From contig NC_134026.1 of the NCBI RefSeq assembly GCF_964204645.1, positions 11,684,450 through 11,748,449 on the forward strand: DNA of 64,000 bases. Direction: 5' to 3'. A program made the position numbers and the translations under genes. The stretch's first letter is position 1. Each line of letters begins with the position of its first letter. The notes beneath the pieces are model-generated. The model made no database searches and was not told the origin of the DNA. It saw nothing but the letters and a program-made list of their open reading frames with translations. This document shows, one piece after another, positions 29,302 through 41,075 of this stretch. Source of the stretch: Tubulanus polymorphus (lineage: Eukaryota > Nemertea > Palaeonemertea > Tubulaniformes > Tubulanidae).

Positions 29302-30117
29302 ATAGTGGGTTCGAATCCCTTGACGGGTGAAGATGAGCTGTAGACCAGTACTGAGCGGCGGTATATTATCTGGCGCAGCCGTTGTGAGAAAATCTGGCCC
29401 GGAGAGCCAGTCGGTTACTGTGCCCGGCCTATTCGGTTACATTAGTACCGCCAGCGTTACTGGCGATTGTTAAAGTAGGCAGTGGACTTGTTGTTTACTA
29501 CATTTACATTACCCACTTAACTTAGAGCAACGCGTGACATCACGTATTATGACCTAGATTTTACGCTTACGAACTAGACTTTAGGATCTAACTTCAACAG
29601 CGGAATGTTCGATATCAATAAAGGTAATTTGTTTTTGAATTTGTTGTCTTTGACCCAAAGATCGCGGCTCGAAAAAATAAAGTGTGAATTGAATTGGTGG
29701 TGTTTATGCAGGGAAAAGCCAATTATCCGAGGCTGAGGCTGTGCATTGCAGATGTAAGTATAATCAACGAATTACAGCAAGGTTTGGTGCCCTCATTCAA
29801 AAATCGGGCACGGCAAGAACCACAGGGACTTATCACAATTGATATAGTTAGTTACCTAATCGTTGGTGGTTAAGTTTTTTAATCGGATCGGATGGGCTTA
29901 TACCACCAACGTTTACTTTAGGGATGACAAGGAAGGGCCAAAGGCAAAACACGGTTGAAAAAAGTAACACTTCAAAAATATACTTTCTATTCACTTCAGT
30001 CCACAATTAATGGCTTAAATCACAAACTAACACAGGTACCTTTCGAAGTAATCCAATTTGGAAGTTGCCGCGCATGCGCAGTAGTTTCCGCCGCATCATT
30101 ACGGTCACAGGCAAAAG
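29302..30117. other. Right flank of the Polinton, with a tRNA-type B box
   Basis: GGTTCGAATCC at 29308-29318 fits the polymerase III B box perfectly, but I see no matching A box or cloverleaf. It may be a tRNA-derived SINE remnant. Otherwise I see nothing beyond a short inverted pair, CGTTGGTGG / CCACCAACG, near 29862-29911. Confidence 0.35.
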
Positions 30118-30341
30118 CGAAGCCGTTTCATCCCTTGTTATTTTAATATAGTAAGGTGTCGCGCCCGCTGATACTATTACTGATCCTTAACAGCCAATTG
30201 TTTATCGAAACTCTATAGTGGATAAATAAACAACATCAACAAGAGGTATTTCTGTGATATTTTGAATTTATTTGCAGTTTAAATTTAGCACCATTCTCGC
30301 GAGATTATCAACAACCCGGAAGTAAAATCCAAGCCAGTTTA
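30118..30341 (+). repeat. Dispersed repeat D, copy 1
   Basis: Shares AAGCCGTTTCA...AACAACCCGG with 31798-32035 (direct) and with 31312-31553 (inverted). Non-coding. Confidence 0.75.
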
Positions 30342-30589
30342 CAAGCCCCTGTGCTTTCATACCCCCTCCCAAAATTTTTTATTTCTGTTTATTATTAATC
30401 AGGGAGGTCTGTAGTCAGTAACCTATGCATGATAGACTATGTGACCTATAAGGATTTATATGCCTAAAACTTTCAAGACGAAACGACAATTTTTTTTTTG
30501 GATAGTTTTCCAACTTATATTTCAAATCTTCGTGTTTTCCACAATAAATGATGAAAAATAAATTCTGATTGAAGAAAATGTGAATAAGT

Positions 30590-30980
30590 GTTGATTTCTT
30601 AATTTTTTCAATTTTGTCGTTTCGTTTCGTTAGTTTGTGTTGTGGTCCTGGCCTCAGTCCACAGGTGCCAGCACCCTCCACACGTTTTCAAAAAGGCCGC
30701 CGTCGAATCGACGGAAATTTACTCTCACTTTACGGCCGATTTGCACATGGATTAAGATCGTCAGGTGAGGTTTGATGGGGATCAAACAAACTACGAATCT
30801 GTTGTGCGTTGATTACAACAAAAATTAGACGGATATCTTAAGAGACAATGAAATGCTAGGCAAATAACTCGTGAGTCAAATTAACTCACGAAAATTTCAT
30901 TGAAAAATGACCTTCCCATTCCTGACTGTGGTTTGTGAAGATATCCGATCGTGAAACTAAACCACAGTCAGGTTACTGAC
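30590..30980 (+). repeat. Dispersed repeat C, copy 1, with terminal hairpin
   Basis: About 390 bp, repeated at 44488-44878 with moderate divergence; it includes TTTACGGCCGATTTGCACAT. Near its end the 14-base arms CCTGACTGTGGTTT (30921-30934) and AAACCACAGTCAGG (30959-30972) form a perfect hairpin. A fragment in inverse orientation lies near 49196-49247. Confidence 0.8.
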
Positions 30981-30981
30981 T

Positions 30982-31300
30982 ACAATTGATAGTGAATGAA
31001 TATAACCAGTATCAGTGACCAACCCCAGTATCCCTCCTGTATAATAAAAATCAAGGGTGGCAACTACTAATCATCAATCTGAAAATAACCTCTCCACTTC
31101 AATCGACTGTAATTCCAAAAATCCTCAACCGATTCACATAAAATTAGCTTTAATACAAACTAGAAGACTTTTTGCTTCCAACGAGCCTATAACGATCACT
31201 GTAGGCCTACGACAAATATCTCACAACGAAATTGGCGTTTATTTACCGGAGATAGCTCAAAATGGAGGTGTACAGATTCTATGGTGGACAGCAAAATGGC
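30982..31300 (+). repeat. Inverted repeat E, left arm
   Basis: Reverse complement of 35158-35456 over ~300 bp with minor differences. Together the arms bracket the D foldback and the Penelope-like element. Confidence 0.85.
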
Positions 31301-31311
31301 AATTTTATTTC

Positions 31312-32035
31312 TGGGTTGTTGATAATCTCGCAAGAATGGCGCTAAATATGAACTGCGAATAAATTCAAAATATCACAGAAATACCTTGCGTTTATATTGT
31401 TTATCTATCCGCTATAAATTTCTGATAAAAAAAATGGTCGTTAAGGATCATTATCAGACGGTCGTGATGGTCTATATAAAATCACAAGGGATGAAACGCC
31501 AGGCCTCCGCTGTACTTAAATTGTCAGCCAGAAAGTTGGGACAGTCACGTGACATTCTGATGATGTCATCACATTTAAAACTTTAACATGAAAAGTTAAC
31601 ATATTCACAGATGGATATCAATTGTCAGATTATGATTCATATGAAATTAATAACTCATAAAGAATAAATTATGATCAAATATACAATTCATAGACAAAAA
31701 ATGCATTTGAATGTAAGTTATTCTCAAATATTTGTCGTATCATAGTTTCCATCTTAGATGTTTCAGGTTCACATTCACTCAAATAAGAAGCGTTAAGGTC
31801 ACGTGACTGTCCCAACTTTCTGGCTGGCACGACTTGAAGGCGTTTCACCCCTTGTGATTTTATATAGTAACGTGTTGCGACCATCTGATGATGATCCTTA
31901 ACGACCAATTGTTTATCGGAACTTTATAGCGGATCAATAAACAATATAAACAACAGGTATTTCCATGATATTTTGAATTTATTCGCAGTTCATATTTAGT
32001 GCCATTCTCGCGAGATTATCAACAACCCGGAAAGA
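31312..32035. repeat. Foldback built from two inverted D repeats
   Basis: 31312-31553 is the reverse complement of 31798-32035 (CTGGGTTGTTGATAATCTCG ... GTCACGTGAC), around a 244-bp AT-rich centre. Confidence 0.8.
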
Positions 32036-32182
32036 AAACCCGAGCCCATCGCCAAATCCCTGTGGTTTTTTCACTTGAAACAATATTTTCTATGTGAAAT
32101 TTTTAGAGATAACCCTAACAAACTTATTTCTTATCAATGTTTTTTGATTTTTTTATGTTCTTCATTGATTTTTTTCCAATAA

Positions 32183-34567
32183 AGATGTTGTGAATTTGAC
32201 TTTGATTTGAATTTGCTGTTTCCTTCCTCATTTTCGTATTTTGAGCTACTAAGCTATATCAAATCCAGGACTGCTAAAAGTAAAGTCAAGTTCCTTCAGG
32301 AGTGTTATGCCGAAAAAGTGGTTCCGCGATCACTTTCTTGGATTTGGAAATACGACTCCAGCTCTGCGTTTCCACCCGAAGCTAACAAGCAACTCAAATT
32401 CGCTATAGATCGTGCTAAGGAAGACTGTAACTATCAGTTCTATAAATTCCGTCAATCTCAAAATTATTTGAAGTCACACGTACCGGACCTATTCCTCTGG
32501 GAATCGTTCTCCACTATTGTTCAAGGCTCTGGAAAATATCATCAGCACAGAAAGTCCGTGGATCTTACCAACCAACTGAATAAACTCATTGATTCCAGCC
32601 CTTGGACTAGATTTAGCAACACCGAAAACATAGTAAATTTGTCTTCAACCACGTTATCTTCTACTCAGTGTCAACTTCTCGGCTACGGTTTGAATTTTTC
32701 TCTTCCTCATCAAGATAAACATGTTTTAGACTTTGTCACCCAATTGGAATATCGCAAATCATCTCCGAACAGTTTGGACTATAACTTTATATTCATGAAT
32801 CTACAGGCTATATGCGATCAACTCAACAGGAACCTTTTTGAATATCTACCTCGTCGATTTCGGCTCGCCCTCCAAGAACTACGGAAGTTAAAGACTATTA
32901 AAATATCTAAGGCTGATAAAGGTGGCAAGATTGTGATTTTAGATCTGGATAATAATAATGTTAAAATGCAATCTCTCTTGGATAATCCTGGTGTTTATAA
33001 GAAACTTAAATCGAATCCTCTTCCTCGTATGCAAGCTAATTTCAACAGAAGTCTTTCGGATATTATTAAACGTTTCCCCTCCGCTAAAGAAACTCTGAAT
33101 AAGTTCCATTCACGTCTTCCCTCTTTACCATATATCTATGGTTTGCCTAAAATTCATAAAGATAATGTTCCACTGCGCCCTATAGTCTCCAATTGTAATT
33201 CTCCTACATACCGGTTATCTAAATTTCTCGCGAAACAGTTATCTCCGGTGCTCGGTTCGTTCTCTCCGTCGCACCTTCGCCATAATCAACACTTACTTGA
33301 ACGTATTAAGAATATTATCCCTGGCAACGACAAATTTATATCATTTGATGTTACTTCCCTTTTTACCAATGTTCCTCTTGGACCTACTCTTGATTTCTTA
33401 AAACGCAGATTACCATCACTTAACATTAACTTCGGCATTCCTACGGATTGTATCATCGACCTTATCTCTATTTGTACGACGGACTCCTTTTTTGAATTCA
33501 ACAATTGTTTTTACGAGCAGACATTCGGTATCGCTATGGGAAATCCTCTAAGTCCTATTCTAGCTAATTTATTCCTAGAACATGTTGAATCTGAAATATT
33601 GCCTCTTTACACTGATATTCACCCTAAAATCTGGCTCAGATATGTTGACGATGTTCTGGCTTTGGTTCCCTTTGACTTCAATGTAGATAACTTTCTTATA
33701 TATTTAAACTCCCTTTACCCGTCTCTGGCTTTTACGTATGAATGGGAATCTAATAGTAAAATACCTTTTCTGGATGTTTTGATTTTTAACTGTGGATCCT
33801 TTTTGAAATTCGCGGTTTATAGGAAACCTACCAACGCTGAATCCTACCTCCATTACTTCTCTTTTACTTCTCCGGATATTAAACTCGGTTTAGCTCAAGG
33901 ATTATTTCTTCGCGCTTTGAGAATTTGCGACCCCTCATTTCTACCCGATGAAATTCACCATATTAACCAATCTCTCAAAAAACTTGCCTACCCCGATTTC
34001 CTATTGAAAAAAGCTCTACTTAAAGCTCGTACTACGCATTTTAGAAATAACAACCTTAGAACTCCTACGTTGGCTACCGATAAACAGCCTATCATTGTAC
34101 CGTATGTACCTTTCCTCGAGAATTCTAAAGTTTCTCTTCGGTCACTAAATAAACAACTCATCTTTAAATACAATAATAAACTTAGTAACATATTGATTAA
34201 CAACAAACCGAAAACCGAATCCCTAAACTGTGGAATTTATAAAATACCTTGTAAAGTTTGCGACAAAGTATATATAGGAGAAACAGGTCGGAATCTTAAT
34301 CAACGCATAAAAGAGCATAAATTAGATGTAAAAAACTTTAAACCTGAAAGCGGAGTTGCTAGTCATGTTTTTCAGACTTCACACAATTTTGATTTTGCTA
34401 ATGCTGAATTAGTTTACCCTTGCAGCGATAAAACTAGAAGACATATTTTGGAATCTGCATTAATTATTGAAAATTCGAACAACGTTGTAAACCTTAACAA
34501 TGGTTTTTCACCCCATAATAAACTTATATCAAAATTCCTCTGTAAACTGGTTAAACTCAACACTTGA
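32183..34567 (+). CDS. Penelope-like retroelement ORF: reverse transcriptase + GIY-YIG endonuclease, 5'-truncated
   Basis: The frame is open from 32183 to the stop at 34567 with no early ATG, so the 5' end of the protein is probably missing, as is common for these elements. The RT shows LPKIHKDNVPLRPIVS, motif A SFDVTSLFTNVPL, motif B GIAMGNPLSPILANLF and motif C RYVDDVLAL (33638 onward). The C-terminal GIY-YIG nuclease has CGIYKIPC (from about 34228) and VYIGETGRNLNQRIKEH (from about 34267). The CxxC in KIPCKVCDK fits the zinc-binding linker of the family. Members prime reverse transcription at nicks made by the GIY-YIG domain. The frame is uninterrupted, so the copy is not old. Confidence 0.95.
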   Translation, partial: RCCEFDFDLNLLFPSSFSYFELLSYIKSRTAKSKVKFLQECYAEKVVPRSLSWIWKYDSSSAFPPEANKQLKFAIDRAKEDCNYQFYKFRQSQNYLKSHVPDLFLWESFSTIVQGSGKYHQHRKSVDLTNQLNKLIDSSPWTRFSNTENIVNLSSTTLSSTQCQLLGYGLNFSLPHQDKHVLDFVTQLEYRKSSPNSLDYNFIFMNLQAICDQLNRNLFEYLPRRFRLALQELRKLKTIKISKADKGGKIVILDLDNNNVKMQSLLDNPGVYKKLKSNPLPRMQANFNRSLSDIIKRFPSAKETLNKFHSRLPSLPYIYGLPKIHKDNVPLRPIVSNCNSPTYRLSKFLAKQLSPVLGSFSPSHLRHNQHLLERIKNIIPGNDKFISFDVTSLFTNVPLGPTLDFLKRRLPSLNINFGIPTDCIIDLISICTTDSFFEFNNCFYEQTFGIAMGNPLSPILANLFLEHVESEILPLYTDIHPKIWLRYVDDVLALVPFDFNVDNFLIYLNSLYPSLAFTYEWESNSKIPFLDVLIFNCGSFLKFAVYRKPTNAESYLHYFSFTSPDIKLGLAQGLFLRALRICDPSFLPDEIHHINQSLKKLAYPDFLLKKALLKARTTHFRNNNLRTPTLATDKQPIIVPYVPFLENSKVSLRSLNKQLIFKYNNKLSNILINNKPKTESLNCGIYKIPCKVCDKVYIGETGRNLNQRIKEHKLDVKNFKPESGVASHVFQTSHNFDFANAELVYPCSDKTRRHILESALIIENSNNVVNLNNGFSPHNKLISKFLCKLVKLNT

Positions 34568-35034
34568 TTTCCCCTTTGATTATTTGTTATTTGTTCTCTC
34601 ATCAATTTCGTCTCTGACTTAACTTGTATTCACCTTTGTTTTAAGTGCCCCCTAGTTTGTCTTTCTTTTTACTACTGACTTTAAGTTTCATTTATATTTA
34701 TACTCACTATTGTTGTTTATAATCACCCCTTAGTTTGCTTCCCTTTAATCTATTTTAGCGTGTAACTGTTTCTACGTTAATTTTCCTTTAGTTTGTATCA
34801 TCTCTGATTACTTGAATTAGTCTCTTTGTCCCTGGATTGTATATATATCTCATAATTTCTGTAGTATCTCATTATTCCTGAAGATGACTATTAGGATATA
34901 GTCGAAACGTTGAATAAACTACTATCTCGAAGTTTCATTTTCGGACTTTTTATTATCATTGTGGGATTCTCTCCTCATCGCGTCAACACGGATATTGTGT
35001 TTTACCTATCGTGAGTAAGCTCTGTAACTGCATG
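34568..35034 (+). other. 3' tail of the Penelope-like element
   Basis: AT-rich untranslated tail. At 34878-34907 it carries CTGAAGA, an inverted GACTAT/ATAGTC pair (34886-34891, 34898-34903) and GAAA. This recalls the hammerhead-ribozyme core reported for Penelope-like elements, but one extra base next to the stem makes the match imperfect. AATAAA-like GAATAAACT follows at 34912. The exact element end is not clear. Confidence 0.5.
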
Positions 35035-35157
35035 GATTATACAAATAAATGATACAGCTGGAAAGGTATGACTGTCTCGTTTCAGAATATGTATGGTTTG
35101 TTTGGGTTATCTCACATAGAGATCTCACATAGAAATCATTGTTAGAAGTGAATAAGC

Positions 35158-35456
35158 TGCCATTTTTGCTGTCTACCATAGAATCTGTACACCTCCATTT
35201 TGAGCTTTCTCCCATAAATAAACGCCAATTTCGTTGTGAGATATTTGTCGTACAGTGATCGTTATAGGCTCGTTGGAAGCAGAAAGTCTTCTAGTTTGTA
35301 TTAAAGCTAATTTCATGTGAATCGGTTAAGGAATTACAGTCGATTGAAGTGGAGAGGTCATTTTCAGATCGATGATTAGTTGCCACCCTTGTTTTTTTAT
35401 ACAGGGATACTGGGGTTGGTCATTGATACTGGTTATATTCATTCACTATCAATTGT
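35158..35456 (-). repeat. Inverted repeat E, right arm
   Basis: Mirror of 30982-31300. Just outside it, a CCCTGTGG word (near 35466) has its reverse complement next to ACAATTGATA at about 29820-29845, a hint that E once lay elsewhere or was copied. Confidence 0.8.
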
Positions 35457-37846
35457 GACAAGTCCCTGTGGCAATAACTGCCAAAATTCATGAAGAAAAG
35501 TTGAGCAGAAATGTTGCGACTGAAAAACGGCCTACTAACTTTTAGGGTTTTCAAGTGAAAATTTTCCAAACACTATAGAAACAATTTAAAAGGCCTAAAT
35601 GAAAGATTAATATAGGGTTTAATATAAGATCATAGCAACGTGTAACTGCAGTTTGGGTCACCTATCCACTGGGTGGCGCTAGTGTTAGTAAAGAATAGTG
35701 TTATGGTAAGGTTAGGTACATAACCATTAGGGACACCTAACCTGCTATCATACCCATAGCAATTTACAGAACTAAAATCGGTCAAGCTGTTCAAAAGTTA
35801 TGAAGGAATTTGTCGGCTGAAAAACGCACTTCTCAGCCATGGTGTCTGCATTAGGAAATGAACTAAAGGTCATAAGGTCAAATGGTGACCAAATGTTGAT
35901 CAATTTCTTAGTTAAGTAACAATTGAAAGTAGAAAAGAAACTTGTATATCTTTAGGAATTGTCCTGAGGACTTGTATATAATAATAATAATAATAAATAT
36001 TATTGATTATTAATATTAATAATTATGATAATTTATTAATTAAGCCAATTAAGGGTAATTAGCTTAATTAATTGGCTGGTTGCCAGATCCAGGCATTTAT
36101 CTGCTAAAAACAGAGGATAAATGTTTACTATTTTGTGTTACCACTTTACAGGGATAAATATATCCGACCATAATAAATCGCAGATATCGCAACATATAAA
36201 AAATCGGTTGCCATGGTAACCACTATAGCAACAATTGATCCCTTGGATCAAAGTGGTTGCCGGCGCTCAGAAAGTATTTCACACCCAAAAACGCATCATG
36301 ATTGGTATCAAACTGACAGTATTTACTCCAGCTTCCTCTATTTGATCAGGATTCATGCATTCAGTTGATTGGTAAGAAAATATTAGTGATCAAGTTACAA
36401 CTCGAATTTCAAATTTAGGCCAAGTCGCGTTAGGCCTAAAGGATCATCGTAGCTTAAGAAGATCCAGAAAGAACCTTTATGGTATATAAAGTACTTGAAG
36501 AAGGGTCTATTAATTGAAACTTTTATCTTTAGCAGGTGACACTAAAGAACTATGATGAGGATGATCAAAATAAGCTTCAATACAGATAAGTTAATGGAAT
36601 TGTGGATTGAGAATTTGATATGAACAATAAAATACAGCAATTATAAATTTTTTGGCGGCCAAAGAGTCCATGATAATTGACTTAGAGTCAGCTTTGGCCG
36701 TTTCAATTTTAGCTTATCATTAATTTGAAAAACATAAATAAATGATTTTTTAATGAATAAATATTGTATTTTCAGTTTAGTTTTTATAGGGACATTTTTT
36801 TTGGGGAGAGGCAGGGGGTTCATCTAGCTGATCTTTCAGTGTGATTGATGAGGTAGGCCTGAGGCTTTCAGAATGACACACGGGATTTCTTGAGCTTTAT
36901 CGGCGACATCATCCCCAAAACTGCTTAAAATAAAATAATTATCATAAATTTCATTGTTCCTGAGAGAAAATGACTTGAAACAACTTAAAACTAGCGTAAA
37001 CAGCTGATTTACAGATGTAAACAAACGCTTACGCGAACCCGGAAGTGAATGAAAATGCCCGGATGTAGCAATTTTTTTTATACTTCCCAACTTTACCCCA
37101 AATGTCGAGAGCGATGTCTTAACGAATCAAACTAAATCAAATCAAACCTTTTGCAATATACACTAAAACTACTCTATTTTCCCACCTGGAGGAGAATCAA
37201 TTTCTAAATTTCACGATTTGATGAAATATATTGCGTTAAAATCTTTAAATGTCACAAAATCGGTAAAATTGCCGGTACAAACAAGTACGGCATACCTGGA
37301 TGTAAATCAAGAACTTTTGAAAACACCTGTGAAGGTTTCGTGATCCCCAGTCCCGCCCCTTTTCTGCGCGATCGCCTAGAAGATGGGCATCTCAAAACTG
37401 CATTTTTCGAAATCCGCGGTGAAGAGTATACACGCACTTGTCAATCAACAATCTAAAGTTGGCTGGAATCCAACAGCTTGTAACTCACGGACTACGCCAC
37501 TATGGCCGGTTTTGATCACATGATCTGAAAACCCTAACTAACTACGTCATGACCGTGATGACATAAGCAGTCAGGAACACTTTCCGAAAACGAAGTGGAT
37601 GTTTAACCATAAACGGCAAAGCATTTACTTCCGCTATTTTACCGTACATTATTACTATATATATAAAATATTAACTATAAAAAGTAAAAATAAAATCATT
37701 ATATTCGGTTTAGGGTTAGGGTTTCGATAGGGTTAGTGTCGAGAGGGTGAGAAGAGGGTCCAGAGGGTTCCGTTTTACCCTTAGGGATAGGATTAGGGTA
37801 AGGTAAGGTACTAAAGCTAGTTAAAACATTCGGTTGGTTGTCAGTG
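35457..37846. other. Non-coding DNA, low-complexity AT patches
   Basis: Includes an (ATA)n/TTAATTAA-rich patch at 35978-36064 and a short TTAGGGTTAGGGTT stretch near 37707. I see no gene, RNA or complete element. Confidence 0.35.
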
Positions 37847-37917
37847 AGCTCGGTGGTCTAGTGGTATGACACTGCACTAGTAAGCCCTGGCCCGGGTTCG
37901 AGTCTCGGTCTAACCGC
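37847..37917 (+). repeat. tRNA-derived sequence (SINE head or tRNA pseudogene)
   Basis: A-box-like TGGTCTAGTGGTATGAC and B-box GGTTCGAGTCTC are correctly ordered and spaced, and the T arm (CCGGG/CTCGG) folds. The 5' end does not pair with the 3' TCTAACC as an acceptor stem should, and no clear anticodon stem forms. So it is not a functional tRNA gene. Confidence 0.55.
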
Positions 37918-38034
37918 TCTATTTTCTCTACTCCGTTCTCCACACTTTCCTCGAATTTCGCGCACCTCTGTGCGCATGCGCGGCGTAAATCAGCCAATCA
38001 GCGACGATGTACGGTAAAATAGCGGAAATAAATA

Positions 38035-38160
38035 CTCGACCGTATACTGTAAAATATCCACTGCCTTCCAAAAATGGCTTATTCTGCCAATTTCTGCCGT
38101 TTTCCGCCAATAACGGCAGAATACCGTTTATGGATCACTCAATTTTGAAACTTTCACAGT
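38035..38160 (+). repeat. Dispersed repeat I, copy 1 (inverse copy at 42115-42250)
   Basis: TGGCTTATTCTGCCAATTT...TAACGGCAGAAT is found reverse-complemented near 42170-42240. Short, non-coding. Confidence 0.65.
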
Positions 38161-39142
38161 CGTTTATGGCTTTATCAGCCAGTTTCAGCTCACTAAGTTT
38201 CGAGTTTTGCTTTAAAGTCTTTAGTGCACTTCCGGTTCAACTTGTGCATGTCGCCGATGACATCATCAGGGATGAAAATCTTACGCGGAAACACGGAAAT
38301 CCGCGGTTGGATATCTATTTTTATCATTCGTGTGATTCATGTAGATCCGTTGAGAAAATACGGGGGGGGGGGGGGTACCTGGTAGTGGTTATAGTTTTGA
38401 GGAAAAGTTCTGAGTTGAGATCATAGCACACTTAATGCACAGACCGTAAAAGGGTCTTATAAAACCGGTGCTACGATCTCTTAAACTCTCGTATACAACA
38501 TCGTTGCGAAACATCGGTATTGTCTAAAGCCACATGTCAGTGCGAGTTTCAACAAATCAATAATTGTATATAATAGCGCTGGCGCTGCGCAGGAGATTTA
38601 TATTTAGAATTTGCGGTCGCGCGTTCATTCAACAAGGAATATATATATATATACGTAAACAATGATAAAATTAGTCATTGTTTCAATCCACGCACTTTGT
38701 GTTGGTCCTGAGCGATGGATAGGAAAATCATAGATAGGGGCTCCGCTTTGGACCCCTCAACCATTGACTCAGGGATTCGAACCTAACTGGTCTCACTATA
38801 TGTATCTAAGATTTGGATATTGTCGGAGCCATCCTTTTCATTGACTCCAGACATAAACAACAAACGATTCACGGCGCGCGGTAGCAGTCTTATTTTGTCA
38901 TTAGTCAATGCTGGATAATGGACCTCAGATGCGCCAAGAACCCCTTGAAATTTCAAAATTTTCTTGGGGGAGGACCCCCAAACCCCCCTTAAGGGGCTTG
39001 GCACCTTCGGTGCTCGCAACTGCTGGCTAAGCCAGCTGTTTTCTCGTAGTTTTACTTACTTCCGCGTTTTTCAAACTACTCCGTTTTCATCCCTGCATCA
39101 TAATCTCGAGTAGACGATAAGCTTTCATATGACGCTAGGATG
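38161..39142. other. Non-coding stretch with a G-run and another B-box-like site
   Basis: A run of 14 G (near 38361-38374), and on the reverse strand AGGTTCGAATCCCTG near 38772-38786, which resembles a polymerase III B box of a tRNA-derived repeat. A C-rich/G-rich stem-forming stretch lies near 38965-39013. I see no gene. Confidence 0.35.
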
Positions 39143-41075
39143 GAAATTTTTGGGCGCTTTTGCATTTTCGTACCCCCCGCCCAAAAATTCTTTTTTCTGC
39201 ATATTTATTATCAGGGAGGTCTAGGGATTCAAAATCAGTAACTTTTGACCAAAAAACTTACTTTTTGGTTTACCTTTGTCAGCGATATGAGGTTGGCATT
39301 GAGCCAATTCATGTAAAATTGCGGTACATTTTTTTTTTATGTGAGCATTTGTTTCATTGGTTCTCGGCTTAAACGTATAATCGATGCGATTGAAGACATG
39401 GCGAACCTCCGTCGATGTATATGGTCAACTGAGTTAAAATTCTACGAAAAACTGTTTTTGGCGGGAAAATTCTTAGCTCTCGCGTATAAAATTGCAATGA
39501 CCTCGATTGGGGGGTGTCGTCTCTACGAGCGAATGGGATTGGCTGTTTTTGGGATATACGGGGCTACTAAAATAATTATGGGAAAGCCATAGAATGGCGT
39601 ACGTTTCATTGGACTTGGTGCCGTATACGTGCGAATTTTAAATGCTCATTGCTGGTGAGGATGTAATTGTTTCACACATCCGCCATAGGTATTGTTTCAT
39701 TTTAATACCCGGAGATTGTTTTGATTGACATTGAAGTGTAAGCGAACATTCACTTACACAAGACCTCCACCTGTGCTCGCTGAGTTTCTGGGATTCATTG
39801 AAATAAATTTTATTTTTGATAAAAACGGCCGACCGACCCACTGCCTACGTATGAGCTACATATTATATATGTTTGAATTCAAGTGTGCATCGCGTGAAAA
39901 CATGCCTTGTCAATGTGGCCTAATTTAAGTTTTCCAGGAAACTGGCAGAGTTCCAATAAGCTGCCATTCATTCTCATAGTGACTATATCAAAGCTGGCAA
40001 CGTAAAACCGCGCACATATTCAATGTACTGTTTCATTTTTAACACAGAGATGACGCTCTAGACGAAGTTATAATTTTAGAATAATTCTCGAAATCTACGC
40101 TATTAGACAAATTTCCCGTGCACAACGTAGATGATTTTTGCGATATTGATTCCATGTAAAAAGGTGATAAATTTGTTTTTTTTTGCCCAAAAATTTAGCA
40201 AAAAGAATTTTTTCTTACCTACCGACTCATCCTGAAAAGTTGAGTCGGTGTTACGGCAAACAGACAATTATTTTGGGATGGCCTTAGGCCTATTTGAATA
40301 TTTTTTTCATATTGTGAAACATATTTTTTTTGAAAATATAAAATAATTTCCCTGCCACACCTACCTGTACCCTACAAACTTTTGGATGTGGACCGTAACC
40401 AAATGTATATCTTTGGTCTTATTTGACTACAAAATAATTCTTTAAGAAAGATGAAATACAATATACACTTGTGGAACTTTGAAGTCACGAATTAAAAAGA
40501 TTTTTCAAGCAATGCCCTTACTCCAAACAACCTCTAGCTTTCAAGGTAAACCACACTTTGTCCATGGGCAATTTATTTTATTCTATATTAAAATTTTGAT
40601 ATTTTGGGCCCTAAATTGCGTGTAAATTCGCCGACTTGCGACGTCAATGACACCATATTGGATGTCAATCAAAGTTTCTAACCCTCTACTGAAATGTCAT
40701 GACATTAAAAGTTTGAAAAAACCATGTTTTCAAACATAACCATTTCTGAAAACTACGCGTATGTTTGCATTATTTTCACACGTAGCTATTGATTAAAAGA
40801 CGTGTTCTGAAGAAGGAAAGTTATATGCCCAAAAACGAAATTTTGTCAGTTCAATTAAATTTATTGAGACATTTATTCAAATTTTTTTAGGTGGAAATTA
40901 GTGCGGAAACATGGCCGACCCGTCGAGGAAATCGGCCCCAAATTATCAGAATTTTGACTTGGAAAAAATTTTTTTTGGTCAAACTACAACCTCCCTGATT
41001 AATAATATACAGAAATGAAAATCTTTTGGAGGGGGTACGAAAGTGCAATAACGCCAATTTTTGAGCTAGGTAAAG
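39143..41075. mobile_element. TIR element F (~1.9 kb, non-autonomous) with repeat H inside
   Basis: The left end (39147-39260, ...TTTCGTACCCCCCGCCC ... TCAGGGAGGTCTAGG) and right end (40970-41073) are reverse complements with moderate divergence. No transposase frame. Its centre (39263-40585) recurs without these ends at 61363-62506, so H is a separate unit, nested here. A fragment of the same end type lies near 30350-30425. Confidence 0.65.

Noticed and set aside
13688-29307. 6-bp target duplication of the Polinton
   Set aside because: CGTAGT and ATAGTG do not match; shifting the ends by one or two bases gives at most TAG, which is not convincing.
32207-32230. True start of the Penelope-like protein at 32207
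   Set aside because: That codon is TTG; the frame is open from 32183 without a nearby ATG, so the 5' end is probably lost.
37062-37437. Possible THAP-like or other small host exon (ATGCCCGGATGTAGC)
   Set aside because: The frame lacks the spaced Cys/His pattern and no splice sites support it.
37707-37720. Telomeric TTAGGG array
   Set aside because: Only about two units followed by irregular G-rich text; too short for an interstitial telomere claim.
37847-37917. Functional tRNA gene
   Set aside because: A and B boxes are present but acceptor and anticodon stems do not form.
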